Source: Chara braunii (lineage: Eukaryota > Streptophyta > Charophyceae > Charales > Characeae). From it: a stretch of DNA of 20,156 bases. The translations under genes were made by a program, and so were the position numbers. The stretch is taken from positions 309,206-329,361 of the forward strand of contig BFEA01000395.1 in assembly GCA_003427395.1 (NCBI GenBank), written 5' to 3'. Shown piece by piece: positions 8,061 through 15,580 of the stretch; positions within the stretch are counted from its first letter, which is position 1, and each line of letters opens with the position of its first letter. The notes beneath the pieces were generated by a model. It saw only the letters and a list, made by a program, of their open reading frames with translations, made no database searches and was not told the DNA's origin.

Positions 8061-8064
8061 AAAT

Positions 8065-8150
8065 TTGGTAGCAAATTTCAACAATACTCTCAGGCAGAAG
8101 ATGTTTGTATTGCACTGTTCTTCGACATTTTTTTGTTTCTGGATTTTTTT
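8065..8150 (+). repeat. Coding-like repeat module, copy A (NFNNTLRQKMF)
   Basis: Plus-strand translation from 8065 gives LVANFNNTLRQKMFVL followed by a Phe-rich hydrophobic tail. The same pattern (V-x-N-[FL]-x-x-T-L-R-Q-K-[LM]-F-x-L) occurs at 19175, 19837 (plus) and 19650 (minus). Differences between copies include several synonymous third-position changes (AGG/AGA, CAG/CAA, TTT/TTC, TTG/TTA). I do not recognise the protein; it may be a relic of a dispersed element's ORF. Confidence 0.5.
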
Positions 8151-8194
8151 GAACGTTTTTAAAAAAGTGAAAAATGTCTCAAATGCCACAGGCT

Positions 8195-8265
8195 TCGAAT
8201 ACAAGGTACGTATGTTGTATTCGGATATAACGTACGTACGTTGTATTTGACAGTACGTTCTATTC
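8195..8265. repeat. Palindromic TTGTATTCGGATATAACGTACG repeats
   Basis: Further members of the family at 7760: CGAATACAAGGTACGTATG, TTGTATTCGGATATAACG and TACGTACGTTGTATTTG lie in inverted arrangement and can form a hairpin. Confidence 0.7.
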
Positions 8266-8570
8266 GGCAAAAAAAAGAGCGATTTCTAACAGTCCGTTTT
8301 TTTAAGGTAATTCGGATAGATCCTACGTTCGTTTTTTGGGGGGTAAGAAGGTAGTGGACCTTGCCCCAGAGGACGACAACTTGGGTGTAGAACGTAATAG
8401 GGTAGCAAGGAAGGGGCAGCATAATGGAAAGGAAAGCAACTCGAGATTAACCATGCTTCCTCCTGGGTGTTTAGTGCCACACATAACTACAAGACAGTGG
8501 TCACTAACTAAGTAGCAGTGTAGCACTAATAAAGAGAAGGATTATGGGAGTTCACGACTGAAGAACTTAC

Positions 8571-8646
8571 CGAGAAAGCAGAATTGTGCAACAATAATTG
8601 AGAAAAGGAGGATGCCGGTGAGTGTCGCCGTCGCAGAGCGCGCCAT
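8571..8646 (-). CDS. Possible first coding exon with a signal peptide (5' end only)
   Basis: An ATG on the minus strand at 8646-8644 (context ACAGATGGCG) opens a frame starting MARSATATLTGILLFSIIVA, then QFCFL and the first base of a Gly codon. That is a short polar start, then a hydrophobic core, typical of a secretory signal peptide or a single membrane anchor. Coding is followed at once by G|GTAAGT (donor at 8570-8565), a near-ideal splice donor giving a phase-1 intron. An upstream in-frame ATG at 8754 would add 36 residues. No continuation exon could be recognised to the left, where repeats begin below about 8330 and the assembly is unreliable at 7066. The product is unknown. The alternative is a chance hydrophobic frame. 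Confidence 0.35.
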
Positions 8647-9266
8647 CTGTCGCGAAGGTCGCCCAGTAGCAGACCGCCACGTGGACATCTGTGAAGCCTC
8701 GGGGCCAACTGATCGAGAAAACTTCCTTTCTCGTTCATTGGTTCTCCGTGCCACGAGTGACGTAATGCACAGACAAAGGTTCAGCGCATCCCCCGTGTCC
8801 TCTCTGCCCCAAGACTACCACCTCACCCTCCTCTTCCTCGAACCCCTCCTCACCTGCGTCTGCTGCTACGCTTCCTCCTCCTGCGGCTGCTGCTACCCTT
8901 CTACCTCTTCTGAGTCGTGGGATACCCCCCCACAATCCCGCCCTCTCGAAACAGATGCTGGTGCCGTTTGCCCTCACACTACCGGTAGCAGAGCGCCGCC
9001 AGTGTGAACGGATGGTGAGCAGCAGCCACAGTGAGGGTTCATTCTGTCAGCCTGAGCGGTCACGTGACGTGCCCGGATGGGTTTGTCGTCCGTTCTGCCA
9101 CGTGTCACTCGTCCGTGCCCTTCATCCTCGTGACATCCCGCAGCCCGCTCTCGAACCATCTCTTCTCTTGAAATGATGAATTGAAACCCAACCAGTCTAA
9201 TTAAACAAGCATTTCCGAAACGACGGCGCGAGCGCCTATGGCTACCTTCGAATCACCCTAGCTCCA

Positions 9267-9350
9267 TTTGGGCGGGAACACGTAACTCCATTTTGGCGGG
9301 AAATAGATGTAATCAACCCACAACAAGTGTGTAGAATAATTTGGCGGGAA
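9267..9350 (+). promoter_or_regulatory. Three E2F-type sites upstream of a small ORF
   Basis: TTTGGGCGGGAA (9267-9278), TTTTGGCGGGAAA (9291-9303) and TTTGGCGGGAA (9340-9350) lie within 84 bp. All match the E2F/DP consensus TTTSGCGGGAA, and the second is essentially ideal. They sit 52-135 bp before an ATG at 9402, a normal position for promoter elements of S-phase genes. Binding is inferred. Other GCGGGAAA words are scattered at 10040, 11388, 11551 and 11656. Confidence 0.45.
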
Positions 9351-9401
9351 TTCCGCCTGTCTGTCCTTCCTCGTAAGTGCACCTTCCCAACTGGGATTTG
9401 A

Positions 9402-9620
9402 ATGGCGCAGCCCAGACTCAGCTCTGGCCGACGGACACCCAATCGTCTGCTACGCGCCGTTTCTGATAATGATAGCACTGGTGATAATCGCACAAACGAA
9501 GGTACACACTCCGCTCCCACTCCTTGGCGCATACAGTTGACTCCCGGGACTTGGAGGCTAAGGAACAAAGACAAAGCCACGTGCGTTATACGTCGACGAA
9601 GAGTTAAAAGAGTTCCCTAG
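9402..9620 (+). CDS. Small ORF or first exon, unknown product
   Basis: The ATG at 9402 (ATGGCGCAG, an Ala second codon common in plants and green algae) starts a 72-codon frame, basic at both ends: AQPRLSSGRRTPNRLLRAVS near the N-terminus and RRRRVKRVP at the C-terminus. No domain is recognised. A GGTACA at 9499 could act as a splice donor, so only the first 30 or so codons might be real. Support is contextual: three E2F-type sites directly upstream and low repeat content. It may be a chance frame. Confidence 0.22.
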   Translation: MAQPRLSSGRRTPNRLLRAVSDNDSTGDNRTNEGTHSAPTPWRIQLTPGTWRLRNKDKATCVIRRRRVKRVP

Positions 9621-9634
9621 TAAAGCCTCTCCTT

Positions 9635-9670
9635 CCTTAACGAAGAGCTCTCTCCTTAACGAAGAGCTCT
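9635..9670. repeat. 19-bp tandem duplication (CCTTAACGAAGAGCTCT)
   Basis: CCTTAACGAAGAGCTCT is at 9635-9651 and again at 9654-9670, period 19. Confidence 0.9.
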
Positions 9671-10213
9671 ATTTGCCGCCATGACTTATTGATTGATTAA
9701 TGCCCTCTGCCATCTTGGGAGTGCCGATGATGATCCGTAGATCCGTACAGCCTCTTCCTCTCTACCTCTCTCAGATCCTTCGTCTCCCGCTATTGCCTTA
9801 GGCGATGAATCCCGTCGTTGTCGATCGATGTCCGACAATTCGTTTGGTTTATAGATTGCACGTCTCGCCGCCTTGAATGGATGGATTTGGCGGCGTCCAT
9901 TCTTTCTCTGTAATTATGCATCTTCGGCATCATACATAAATACATACACCAAGGCTTGATGAGCGGGTATCAGGCCAAGACGATGTGGATCTCTAATACC
10001 AGACAGCCCCGTGCCACGTGGCTTTCAAAAGCGCGTTGCTGGCGGGAAAAACCTTTGTCGTCCACGGATATTACCGATACCAGACGTGGCGCGCGATCGA
10101 TCAGCTATTGCTACTGCGCGCCAAATTGAGCTCCTCGCTGCCTCGGATGATAGATAGATTTGCCGGCCGTCTTTTCCTGTAATTAAACATTAAACATCAT
10201 CACCACATCGATC

Positions 10214-10251
10214 GTTAGTGGGTGCCACGTCGGTTAGTGGGTGCCACGTCG
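10214..10251. repeat. Perfect 19-bp tandem duplication containing CCACGTC
   Basis: GTTAGTGGGTGCCACGTCG occurs twice head to tail without a mismatch. Each copy carries an ACGT core (GCCACGTC) of the type recognised by plant bZIP factors. Related GACGTGGC words lie nearby (10321). Confidence 0.92.
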
Positions 10252-10700
10252 TTTTCCGGTCCTTTCTCCAGAAGCTGTTTTCACAAACAGCCTCCGTTGT
10301 GACTGGATATGATTACCCACTGACGTGGCCCTAGCTGGCTGATTAGCTATTGCTCGCCCTTGATTACCCATCGATCGACCAGTTAATCAAAACCCCATCA
10401 AAACCCCTCTTGCGTCTGCCTGTAATCCGTTCATTCTTGACCGCTATAATACTGTACCAAGATAGAAGATTGGATTGATTCGATTGATTCCATTGATTGC
10501 ATTGTTTGGACTCTCACCGGGCATGCCTTCCTCTCTGATCGCGGCTCACTCCCTTGCTGTTTTTTTCTCTGTTGACGTCATCAGTCAACACACAAGCCCG
10601 CCTCCTTTGACCGATCGCAGCTGCAGGCGGATCACTCGTGGGGAAGCCGAGCGCGTTGCGCCCCGGAGTATCACGTGCGCTTTGCTCGCCCGCCCGCGCT
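10252..10700. other. Non-repetitive spacer, no gene supported
   Basis: Contains ATTGATTG/GATTCGATTG short repeats (10469-10505) and GC-rich sequence. Frames on both strands overlap the 93-bp tandem repeat to the right and show no domain. Confidence 0.4.
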
Positions 10701-10721
10701 GCCCATGCCGTCTCTTCGAGA

Positions 10722-10880
10722 GCGCAAGAGTCGCGGCGGGAGGGGGAAGGAACGCACAAGACAAGAGACCTCCTGCTGCCTTTCCTAAAATGCCCGTACG
10801 CGTTTCGGACTCGTGCGCAAGAGTCGCGGCGGGAGGGAACGCACATGAGAGCTCCCCCTGGCTTTCCTAAAATGCCCGTG
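10722..10880. repeat. 93-bp tandem repeat
   Basis: GCGCAAGAGTCGCGGCGGGA begins at 10722 and again at 10815. Each copy proceeds through a GGAACGCACA block to CTTTCCTAAAATGCCCGT. The copies differ by small indels. The overlapping frames (10475-10958, both strands) are made largely of this repeat and are not called as genes. Confidence 0.88.
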
Positions 10881-11107
10881 CTTATAGCCGCGGAATCTAT
10901 CATTGAAGATATAGCTTCGGCTGGCTTTGCTACAATGCGCGAGGCACGCGCGATTTGAACGCTGGATCTGTCGACTGGACAAGAGAGTCGCGGGACAGAA
11001 CACAGAAGAAAGCTTCGCGCCTTAGGACGAGGAATATTGACAATAAGGAGACCAGGTACGAGGAATATCCAGCGACGATCAGTGACGGTCCTGTAGAAAA
11101 GGATAGA

Positions 11108-11147
11108 AAAAAAAAAAGAAGAAGAAGAAGAAGAAGAAGAAGAAGAA
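11108..11147. repeat. Poly-A/(AAG)n microsatellite
   Basis: An A tract followed by about ten AAG units. A poly-A of about 25 residues follows at 11248-11271. Confidence 0.95.
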
Positions 11148-11271
11148 AACAGATCGGTTTTCTTTTCTTCCGAAGCATCAGAGATTCATATGTAAACGAC
11201 AAACAACAAAAGACAAAAGAGCAATTGAAATGAAAAAACGTCATTCAAAAAAAAAAAAAAAAAAAAAAAAA

Positions 11272-11823
11272 AGAAAGAAGAGCATCATCACAGACGCAGC
11301 ACATCATGCCTGTGCCTGTGCATGTTTGTCACATCAAACCTATAATCATGCAAATACTAACCTGTTTTTGGCGGGTTGCGATCACGCGGGAAAAACCGGC
11401 ATGGTAGTTTCTTGAGGGTCATCCAAGCGACGGCTGGTCCAAGCTGCGCGCCGATTCCAAGCTTGGTATGACTGGCCCAGGCTGGGGTGGGCCCAACCTG
11501 GGGCTGGGTCCCAGCTTAGATGGGAGAGCACCCTGACAAGCGCGCCAAGGCGGGAAAATCTGGCATGGATGAAACCTGACAGGCGCGATGCTGCGGGAAG
11601 ATCTCGAATTATGGACGGAGGAGTGTTTCACCGGCCAGAAATCAGGTTTTACCGCGGGAAAATCAGGTTTCCACCATGCCAGATCATAGCGTCAGGTCTT
11701 AGTTGGACCGAGCTCGGCTGCCTATTAGCATCGTCATAGCGTAATTCGTTAACCACAGATTAATTTTCTATAAAAAAATGTGTTAAATATATACTTAGCA
11801 AGTTAACAACCTGCCAGATTCAA
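11272..11823. other. Non-coding stretch with CCCAGGCTGGG-type and GCGGGAAA words
   Basis: Between 11440 and 11530, CCAAGCTTGG, GGCCCAGGCTGGG and GGGCCCAACCTGGGG words form several short inverted repeats. Between 11386 and 11670, (C/A)GCGGGAAAAnCnGG and ATCAGGTTT recur in a loose array. No gene is seen. Confidence 0.45.
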
Positions 11824-11886
11824 GTTTCCTATATCTTTCTTTTTTCCTTTTTTCCTTTTTTTCTTTTTTTCTTTTTTTTTCTCTCC
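11824..11886. repeat. Polypyrimidine tract
   Basis: T/C-only sequence of (TTTTTC)n type apart from a few bases. A poly-A of 13 follows on the same strand at about 12020. Confidence 0.85.
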
Positions 11887-11889
11887 ACG

Positions 11890-12560
11890 GAGGGGGAGGA
11901 TAGCTGTGCGTCCTTCGGGATATCCGTTAAAATTGGAACGATACAGAGAAGACTAATTAGCATGGCCACTGCGCAAGGGTGACACGCATAAATCGAGAAA
12001 TGGTCCAAATTTTTCCGGAAAAAAAAAAAAAAGGATGGCTGTGCCGCGCTCTGCCGCAGTCTCAATACAGAAGCAACGTTGGAGGGGTCGAGCAAGCAAG
12101 CTTTTACCCCTATGACCCCCCCTCCGTACCCCAGAAAAATTCATTTACTTTTCTAATATCATTGTAGCCCTATGGCCCACTAGGATCAGATATTACTGTA
12201 GTAAATTGTTCAGAACAGATGCGCTGCACTTGATCTTGCTGTACTTACCCAAAAATGGCAAAAGGCCGAGATAGGTATAGCTGCATATATCTTTGAATGA
12301 AGAGATATGTTATTGTTTTTTTTGTAAGAAGCTACCTAGTCGTCCCATGTTCCGCATTCTTATTAATTATTCAGACATTTTGCAGTGAATCACATACAAC
12401 CTGCACTCAAACATAAATAAGCAATAACAGGGAAGAGCAAATCACTCGTTTAAAGAGCTGACAGCAAAAGCCAGTGCATGATGATCGACGAACGACACGC
12501 TAACCTACGATTGGTCGACTGACCAATCTAGAAAAAGAGTGATATATAGTGTATTTTTTG
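11890..12560. other. AT-rich spacer, no gene seen
   Basis: Short frames only. Near 12480-12545 lies a diverged copy of the GATCGACGAACGACA...GACCAAT block that recurs at 12990-13090. Confidence 0.45.
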
Positions 12561-12580
12561 GCTGTGACAGACCTTTCTTT

Positions 12581-12630
12581 GTTTCGTGGATGTTTTGCTG
12601 GCTTGTGATGGGGTGTGAACCGACAGTCTG
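12581..12630 (-). ncRNA. Decayed hammerhead ribozyme relic
   Basis: This stretch aligns base for base with the plus-strand image of the hammerhead at 371-421. GTTTCGT and the end GAACC..GACAGTC match, with many substitutions between and a 2-base gap. The CUGAUGA core has become ATCACAA, so it cannot be active. It lies head to head with the better-preserved motif at 12760-12804, and a single unresolved base (N) follows at 12642. Confidence 0.55.
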
Positions 12631-12709
12631 TAGAGTTTTCCNTTGTCACAGCCCCTCGTTTGTTGTCCTCTTCTCCCTCTCTGCCTACGATTTACCGGGC
12701 AGTTCTATT

Positions 12710-12743
12710 TGACGATATATATATATATATATATATATCGTCA
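12710..12743. repeat. Perfect 34-bp palindrome TGACG(AT)12CGTCA
   Basis: TGACG, twelve AT dinucleotides, CGTCA. The identical CGTC borders on both sides show it is an inverted duplication rather than a plain (AT)n tract. Confidence 0.97.
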
Positions 12744-12759
12744 TATATAGATATATATT

Positions 12760-12804
12760 AGGGTTCAGCCTCCTGATGAGTCGGTGAAACTCCGACGAAA
12801 CAGT
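12760..12804 (+). ncRNA. Hammerhead ribozyme core, stem III broken on the 5' side
   Basis: Plus strand: stem I (A)GGGTTCAGCCTC at 12760-12772, CUGAUGA at 12773-12779, stem II GUCGG/CCGAC (12780-12784, 12792-12796) with a 7-nt loop, GAAA at 12797-12800, then CAGT. All conserved core bases are present and stem II is perfect. The 5' strand of stem III and the GUC triplet seen in the 365-421 copy are replaced by AT repeat (ATATATT), so type III cleavage is not expected. A 3-bp stem III with downstream GUC (12797-12809) can be drawn in type I form, but no stem I partner follows. Confidence 0.7.
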
Positions 12805-12887
12805 TTGTCACAGCCCCTCGTTTGTTGTCCTCTTCTCTCTCTCTGCCTACGGTTTACCGGGCAGTTCTGTTTGTGACGATATATATA

Positions 12888-13150
12888 TCGGGCGCACAAA
12901 TAAGGTTAGATGATGCGCTGATTGGGCAAAACATAACTGCCGCTGAACATCATAGGATGATCGACCAATCAACGAAGGTTGTTATGACATTGATTGATTG
13001 ATTGATGTACGAACGACATGCTTGCTAAACATAGGTGACTGATTGGTTGATTGGTTGGCTGACCAATTAGTGAAAAAAAAAGAGGAGTGATTGGGCGCAC
13101 AACTAAGGTTAGATGCGCTTATTGGGCAAAACATAACTGCCGCCGTTTAG
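12888..13150. repeat. Tandem repeat, period about 205 bp
   Basis: GGGCGCACAAATAAGGTTAGATG...GCGCTGATTGGGCAAAACATAACTGCCGC at about 12889 recurs at about 13094 with few changes. The linking part (ACGAACGACA...GACTGATTGG...GACCAAT...GAGTGAT) also resembles 12485-12542, giving a third, diverged copy. Confidence 0.85.
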
Positions 13151-13270
13151 ACATGGTGACTGGACGAAGAGAGGAATTACAGTAGTTAAGGTTAAATAGA
13201 CGAGGTGCTTCCGGGAATGAGGAGGACACCTGAAAGTGCTCATCATGGCAGAGGTTGCCGTTCAGATGGA

Positions 13271-13300
13271 TGTATTCAGTCGTACTTATGACTGAATACA
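13271..13300. other. Perfect 11-bp hairpin
   Basis: TGTATTCAGTC (13271-13281) and GACTGAATACA (13290-13300) are perfect inverted repeats with an 8-nt loop. No U-tract follows. Confidence 0.85.
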
Positions 13301-13611
13301 TGGGCTGAGGCGGTCGCTTGGGAGGGAAAGGAAGGACGACGCTATATTATGGCAGCAATCGCGGGGGTCTTTTCCTTAAAAAGGCCCTCACTCACAACGG
13401 GGCCGTACAGCGCGCCACGACGTTCACCTGTTTTCTTAGCATCACTCCCTGTCTGTGCACATGACAGACGGATCGAGCGATTAGAATGTCATCAATCAAT
13501 GGCTCGCTAATGAATGGAACCCTCGACCCTTGAATTGGTAGTGCGCTCGCTCCGTACTTGTATTAAAATTAAAAATAAAAACAAAAATTGAAAACGAAAA
13601 AGATTACGAAC

Positions 13612-13812
13612 AAAAAGGCCACTGGCAGCAGGACTGGCGGTCGATCCCCCAGTCAATCAATCAATCAATCGATCGATCAATCAATCAATCACTCAAATCG
13701 ATCAAATCGATCGATCAATCAATCAATCAAACAAACAAATAATCAATCACTCGCTCTGTCAAACGGCCATCGACGAACAAAGGCCACTGGCAGCTCCCCC
13801 GATCGATCAATT

Positions 13813-13843
<31 letters not shown>

Positions 13844-13890
13844 TAATCAATCAATCACTCTGCCGAACGGCCAGCGATACGAGTCCCACA
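13612..13890. repeat. (AATC)n microsatellites within a duplicated block
   Basis: Two AATC/GATC tetranucleotide arrays (13650-13745 and 13802-13855) are each preceded by AAAGGCCACTGGCAG and followed by CTCTG(C/T)C(G/A)AACGGCCA. The whole block is a tandem duplication with the microsatellite inside it. A plus-strand frame through it encodes only Ser-Ile-Asn-Gln repeats. Confidence 0.9.
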
Positions 13891-14179
13891 AACAGGCGGG
13901 CAATGTCAGAAGGTCCCTGAATAACGGCCATCGTCCTTCCCCGAATAGAACGCATGGGCATCATGATTGCTGTATTGATGATGATAATTCCCCTGCGAGC
14001 TGAAGCGACGATCCGACGCGAAGGAGAGAACTACACTGAACTTGCACTGGGACTCTACCGCCTGTATCTGACCGCAAATGCGGCTAAATTCCAGTGCAGA
14101 CGCTCTAGTCCGGTATTTCCCCTTTACTCTCGCTCAGCCTGTTAGGTTCAGCACCTCCTTCCAAAAACCGAGACAAACT

Positions 14180-14229
14180 TCAAAACAAAACAAACAAAAA
14201 CAAACAAAAACAAACAAAAACAAAAAAAG
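14180..14229. repeat. 10-bp minisatellite (ACAAACAAAA)n
   Basis: About four units of CAAACAAAAA on the plus strand. Confidence 0.93.
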
Positions 14230-14284
14230 AGGCGGACGAGCACACACAGCCCATGTGCATGGCTGAATCCTCTTCACACACGTA

Positions 14285-14372
14285 ACTGCTGACAAACACA
14301 TCACGAGTTCAGATCCCGTTGAAATCAGAGAGTCAGAATAATGTTAGGCGCTACCCGCTTGATCTATAAAAC
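14285..14372 (-). repeat. tRNA-derived fragment (SINE or tRNA relic)
   Basis: On the minus strand TAGATCAAGCGGGTAGCGCC resembles a tRNA D-arm/A box (TRGYNNARNNGG). About 45 bases later GGATCTGAACTC resembles a B box. No closed cloverleaf or paired acceptor stem can be drawn. Confidence 0.35.
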
Positions 14373-14520
14373 TAGAAAATAAATAGACAGGAATTTCAGG
14401 AAATCAGTAAATAAAGAAAAAGGAGACGAACTCAAGAATCGAACACCCGTTCAACAAAACAGGACAGCAATGATATTCAGAGTTCGCAGAAGAAAAACAA
14501 AAAAAGATCATAAAGAACCA

Positions 14521-14560
14521 CCCTCCTTTCGCAGGAGGGGGGGGGAGGGGGGGTGGTCGC
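14521..14560. repeat. G-rich tract with a pyrimidine complement
   Basis: ACCACCCTCCT, TTCGC, then AGGAGGGGGGGGGAGGGGGGGTGGT (split here by arms). The left arm pairs with the right, and the G tract could alternatively form a quadruplex. Confidence 0.7.
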
Positions 14561-14641
14561 TACCTGTCGGCAAATGTGCACATCCACTCGCCAGTCAGAG
14601 GGCTTCCTTTCGCCACTCGCCATACAGCCAACATTTTGAAT

Positions 14642-14670
14642 GCATCTGGACAGTGTCGATGTCCAGATGC
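14642..14670. other. Perfect 10-bp hairpin
   Basis: GCATCTGGAC and GTCCAGATGC flank a 9-nt loop. Confidence 0.8.
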
Positions 14671-15160
14671 CGTCAATTTCATGGCGGATGGCGGGTGGTT
14701 GCAACGAGGCCCATAGTAATGACCTACAAGTGGGGAGATGCGCCTTGATTAATCCTCTTTCTCATCGATCTCCATTCTATTCCCCGCTCTCCCACTCTTC
14801 ATTCTCTTCCCCTTCTCCCGCGCGCCCCTCCCCCTCCTCCCCGCTTAGAGACCCCCTTGCCCCTCCGAGTCGTCTCAAAACGCTGACGCCTTTCCAATTG
14901 ACCGCAACGCTGGGAGGGCATCGCAAACCTGGTTTAGCAAATTCCCCTGTCCCCATCTAAGCCTGGGTATGCGTTTTAGCACGCGGACACGATCAGTCAG
15001 TTAACCAGCACATGTCCATCTCTCTCTCATACACGCTTATGAGACTGCATATCTGCGGAAAGAGTGACACGTTGGGGGGGGTGGATAACATGAAGTAGTG
15101 ACGGGTGCTGATCATTTCTGTTTGACTGACGGCGCCCGCGCGCTAGAACTCGGGGGAGAG
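14671..15160. other. Pyrimidine-rich spacer, no gene seen
   Basis: A C/T-rich stretch at 14760-14860 (CTCTCCCACTCTTC, CCCCTCCCCCTCC). The plus-strand frame through it encodes only Ser/Pro-rich sequence. No domain. Confidence 0.45.
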
Positions 15161-15161
15161 A

Positions 15162-15227
15162 GCCAATCGATCTTTCCGCACAGTTGAGGGCTGGCCAGCC
15201 AATCGATCTTTCCGCACAGTTGAGGGC
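15162..15227. repeat. 36-bp tandem duplication
   Basis: GCCAATCGATCTTTCCGCAC starts at 15162 and again at 15198 and is identical through CAGTTGAGGGC. Confidence 0.95.
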
Positions 15228-15309
15228 AGGGCATAGAGGCTTCGACCAGGGAAGGCCCTCTTTTTTCTTGGGCTGACCGACCCCAGGCAATTCCGTTCAG
15301 GAATATAAT

Positions 15310-15415
15310 TGGTTTTACTCATCAAGTTCCATCATCATCTGAATTCGAACTCAGGTCCGTATTTCAACAGTTCATTGGCGTACCGACTGATCTACATAGG
15401 CTCTTGGGTAGCGGA
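15310..15415 (-). repeat. tRNA-derived fragment (SINE or tRNA relic)
   Basis: On the minus strand GTAGATCAGTCGGTACGCC (A-box-like) is followed about 35 bases later by CTGAGTTCGAATTCAG, with the core GTTCGAAT and a 4-bp arm closing the T-loop. The A and B boxes have tRNA spacing. The acceptor stem does not pair well, which argues against a working tRNA. Confidence 0.45.
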
Positions 15416-15440
15416 CGCCCGCGATCATGACACTCCTGTC

Positions 15441-15521
15441 CAAGCGGCCATGTTCGACAGGCCGCTTGCCGCAAGGGACAGACAGACGAAATTCGAGAAG
15501 CGGCAAGCGGCCATGTTCGAC
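15441..15521. repeat. Direct and inverted CAAGCGGCCATGTTCGAC repeats
   Basis: CAAGCGGCCATGTTCGAC is at 15441-15458 and 15504-15521. GGCCGCTTGCCGC (15460-15472) is the inverted complement of 15500-15512, so the segment can form a long stem. Confidence 0.85.
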
Positions 15522-15580
15522 GCCCGCATTACTAACTAACCTGCACAGCGCCCACGTGTCCCCGTGTCAACCTTCTTCAC

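Larger units (their letters stand above)
8678..10677. promoter_or_regulatory. Cluster of CACGTG (G-box/E-box) elements
   Basis: CACGTG occurs at 8678, 9061 (within TCACGTGA), 9099, 9578, 10015 (within the palindrome GCCACGTGGC) and 10672. By chance about one is expected in 4 kb. Several GCCACGTC words (10223, 10242) are near matches. In plants CACGTG is bound by bZIP and bHLH factors. The cluster coincides with the least repetitive, most GC-rich part of the window. Confidence 0.5.
12643..12900 (+). repeat. Hammerhead-associated direct repeat pair
   Basis: A unit of about 80 bp starting TTGTCACAGCCCCTCGTTTG and ending ACCGGGCAGTTCT(A/G)TTTG..ACGATATATA occurs at 12643-12720 and again at 12804-12896, the second directly after the hammerhead core. 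Its right half recurs in both orientations at 20025-20110. It therefore belongs to a dispersed repeat family. Confidence 0.85.

Noticed and set aside
8612-9007. 131-codon plus-strand ORF and its 80-codon minus-strand counterpart
   Set aside because: They overlap each other and the better-supported minus-strand exon candidate. The peptide is Ser/Pro/Cys-rich from CTCCTC tracts with no domain.
12797-12830. Active type I hammerhead at 12.77 kb using the downstream GUC
   Set aside because: A 3-bp stem III can be drawn, but the bases after the GUC do not pair with those before CUGAUGA, so stem I cannot form.
13271-13300. Intrinsic terminator
   Set aside because: The hairpin lacks a following U-tract, and bacterial-type termination is not expected in this eukaryotic sequence.
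13650-13860. Regularly spaced AATC repeats suggesting a CRISPR-like array
   Set aside because: It is a tetranucleotide microsatellite with no unique spacers, in a eukaryotic context.
14640-14960. 106-codon plus-strand ORF
   Set aside because: Ser/Pro-rich translation of a pyrimidine tract, with no domain or promoter context.
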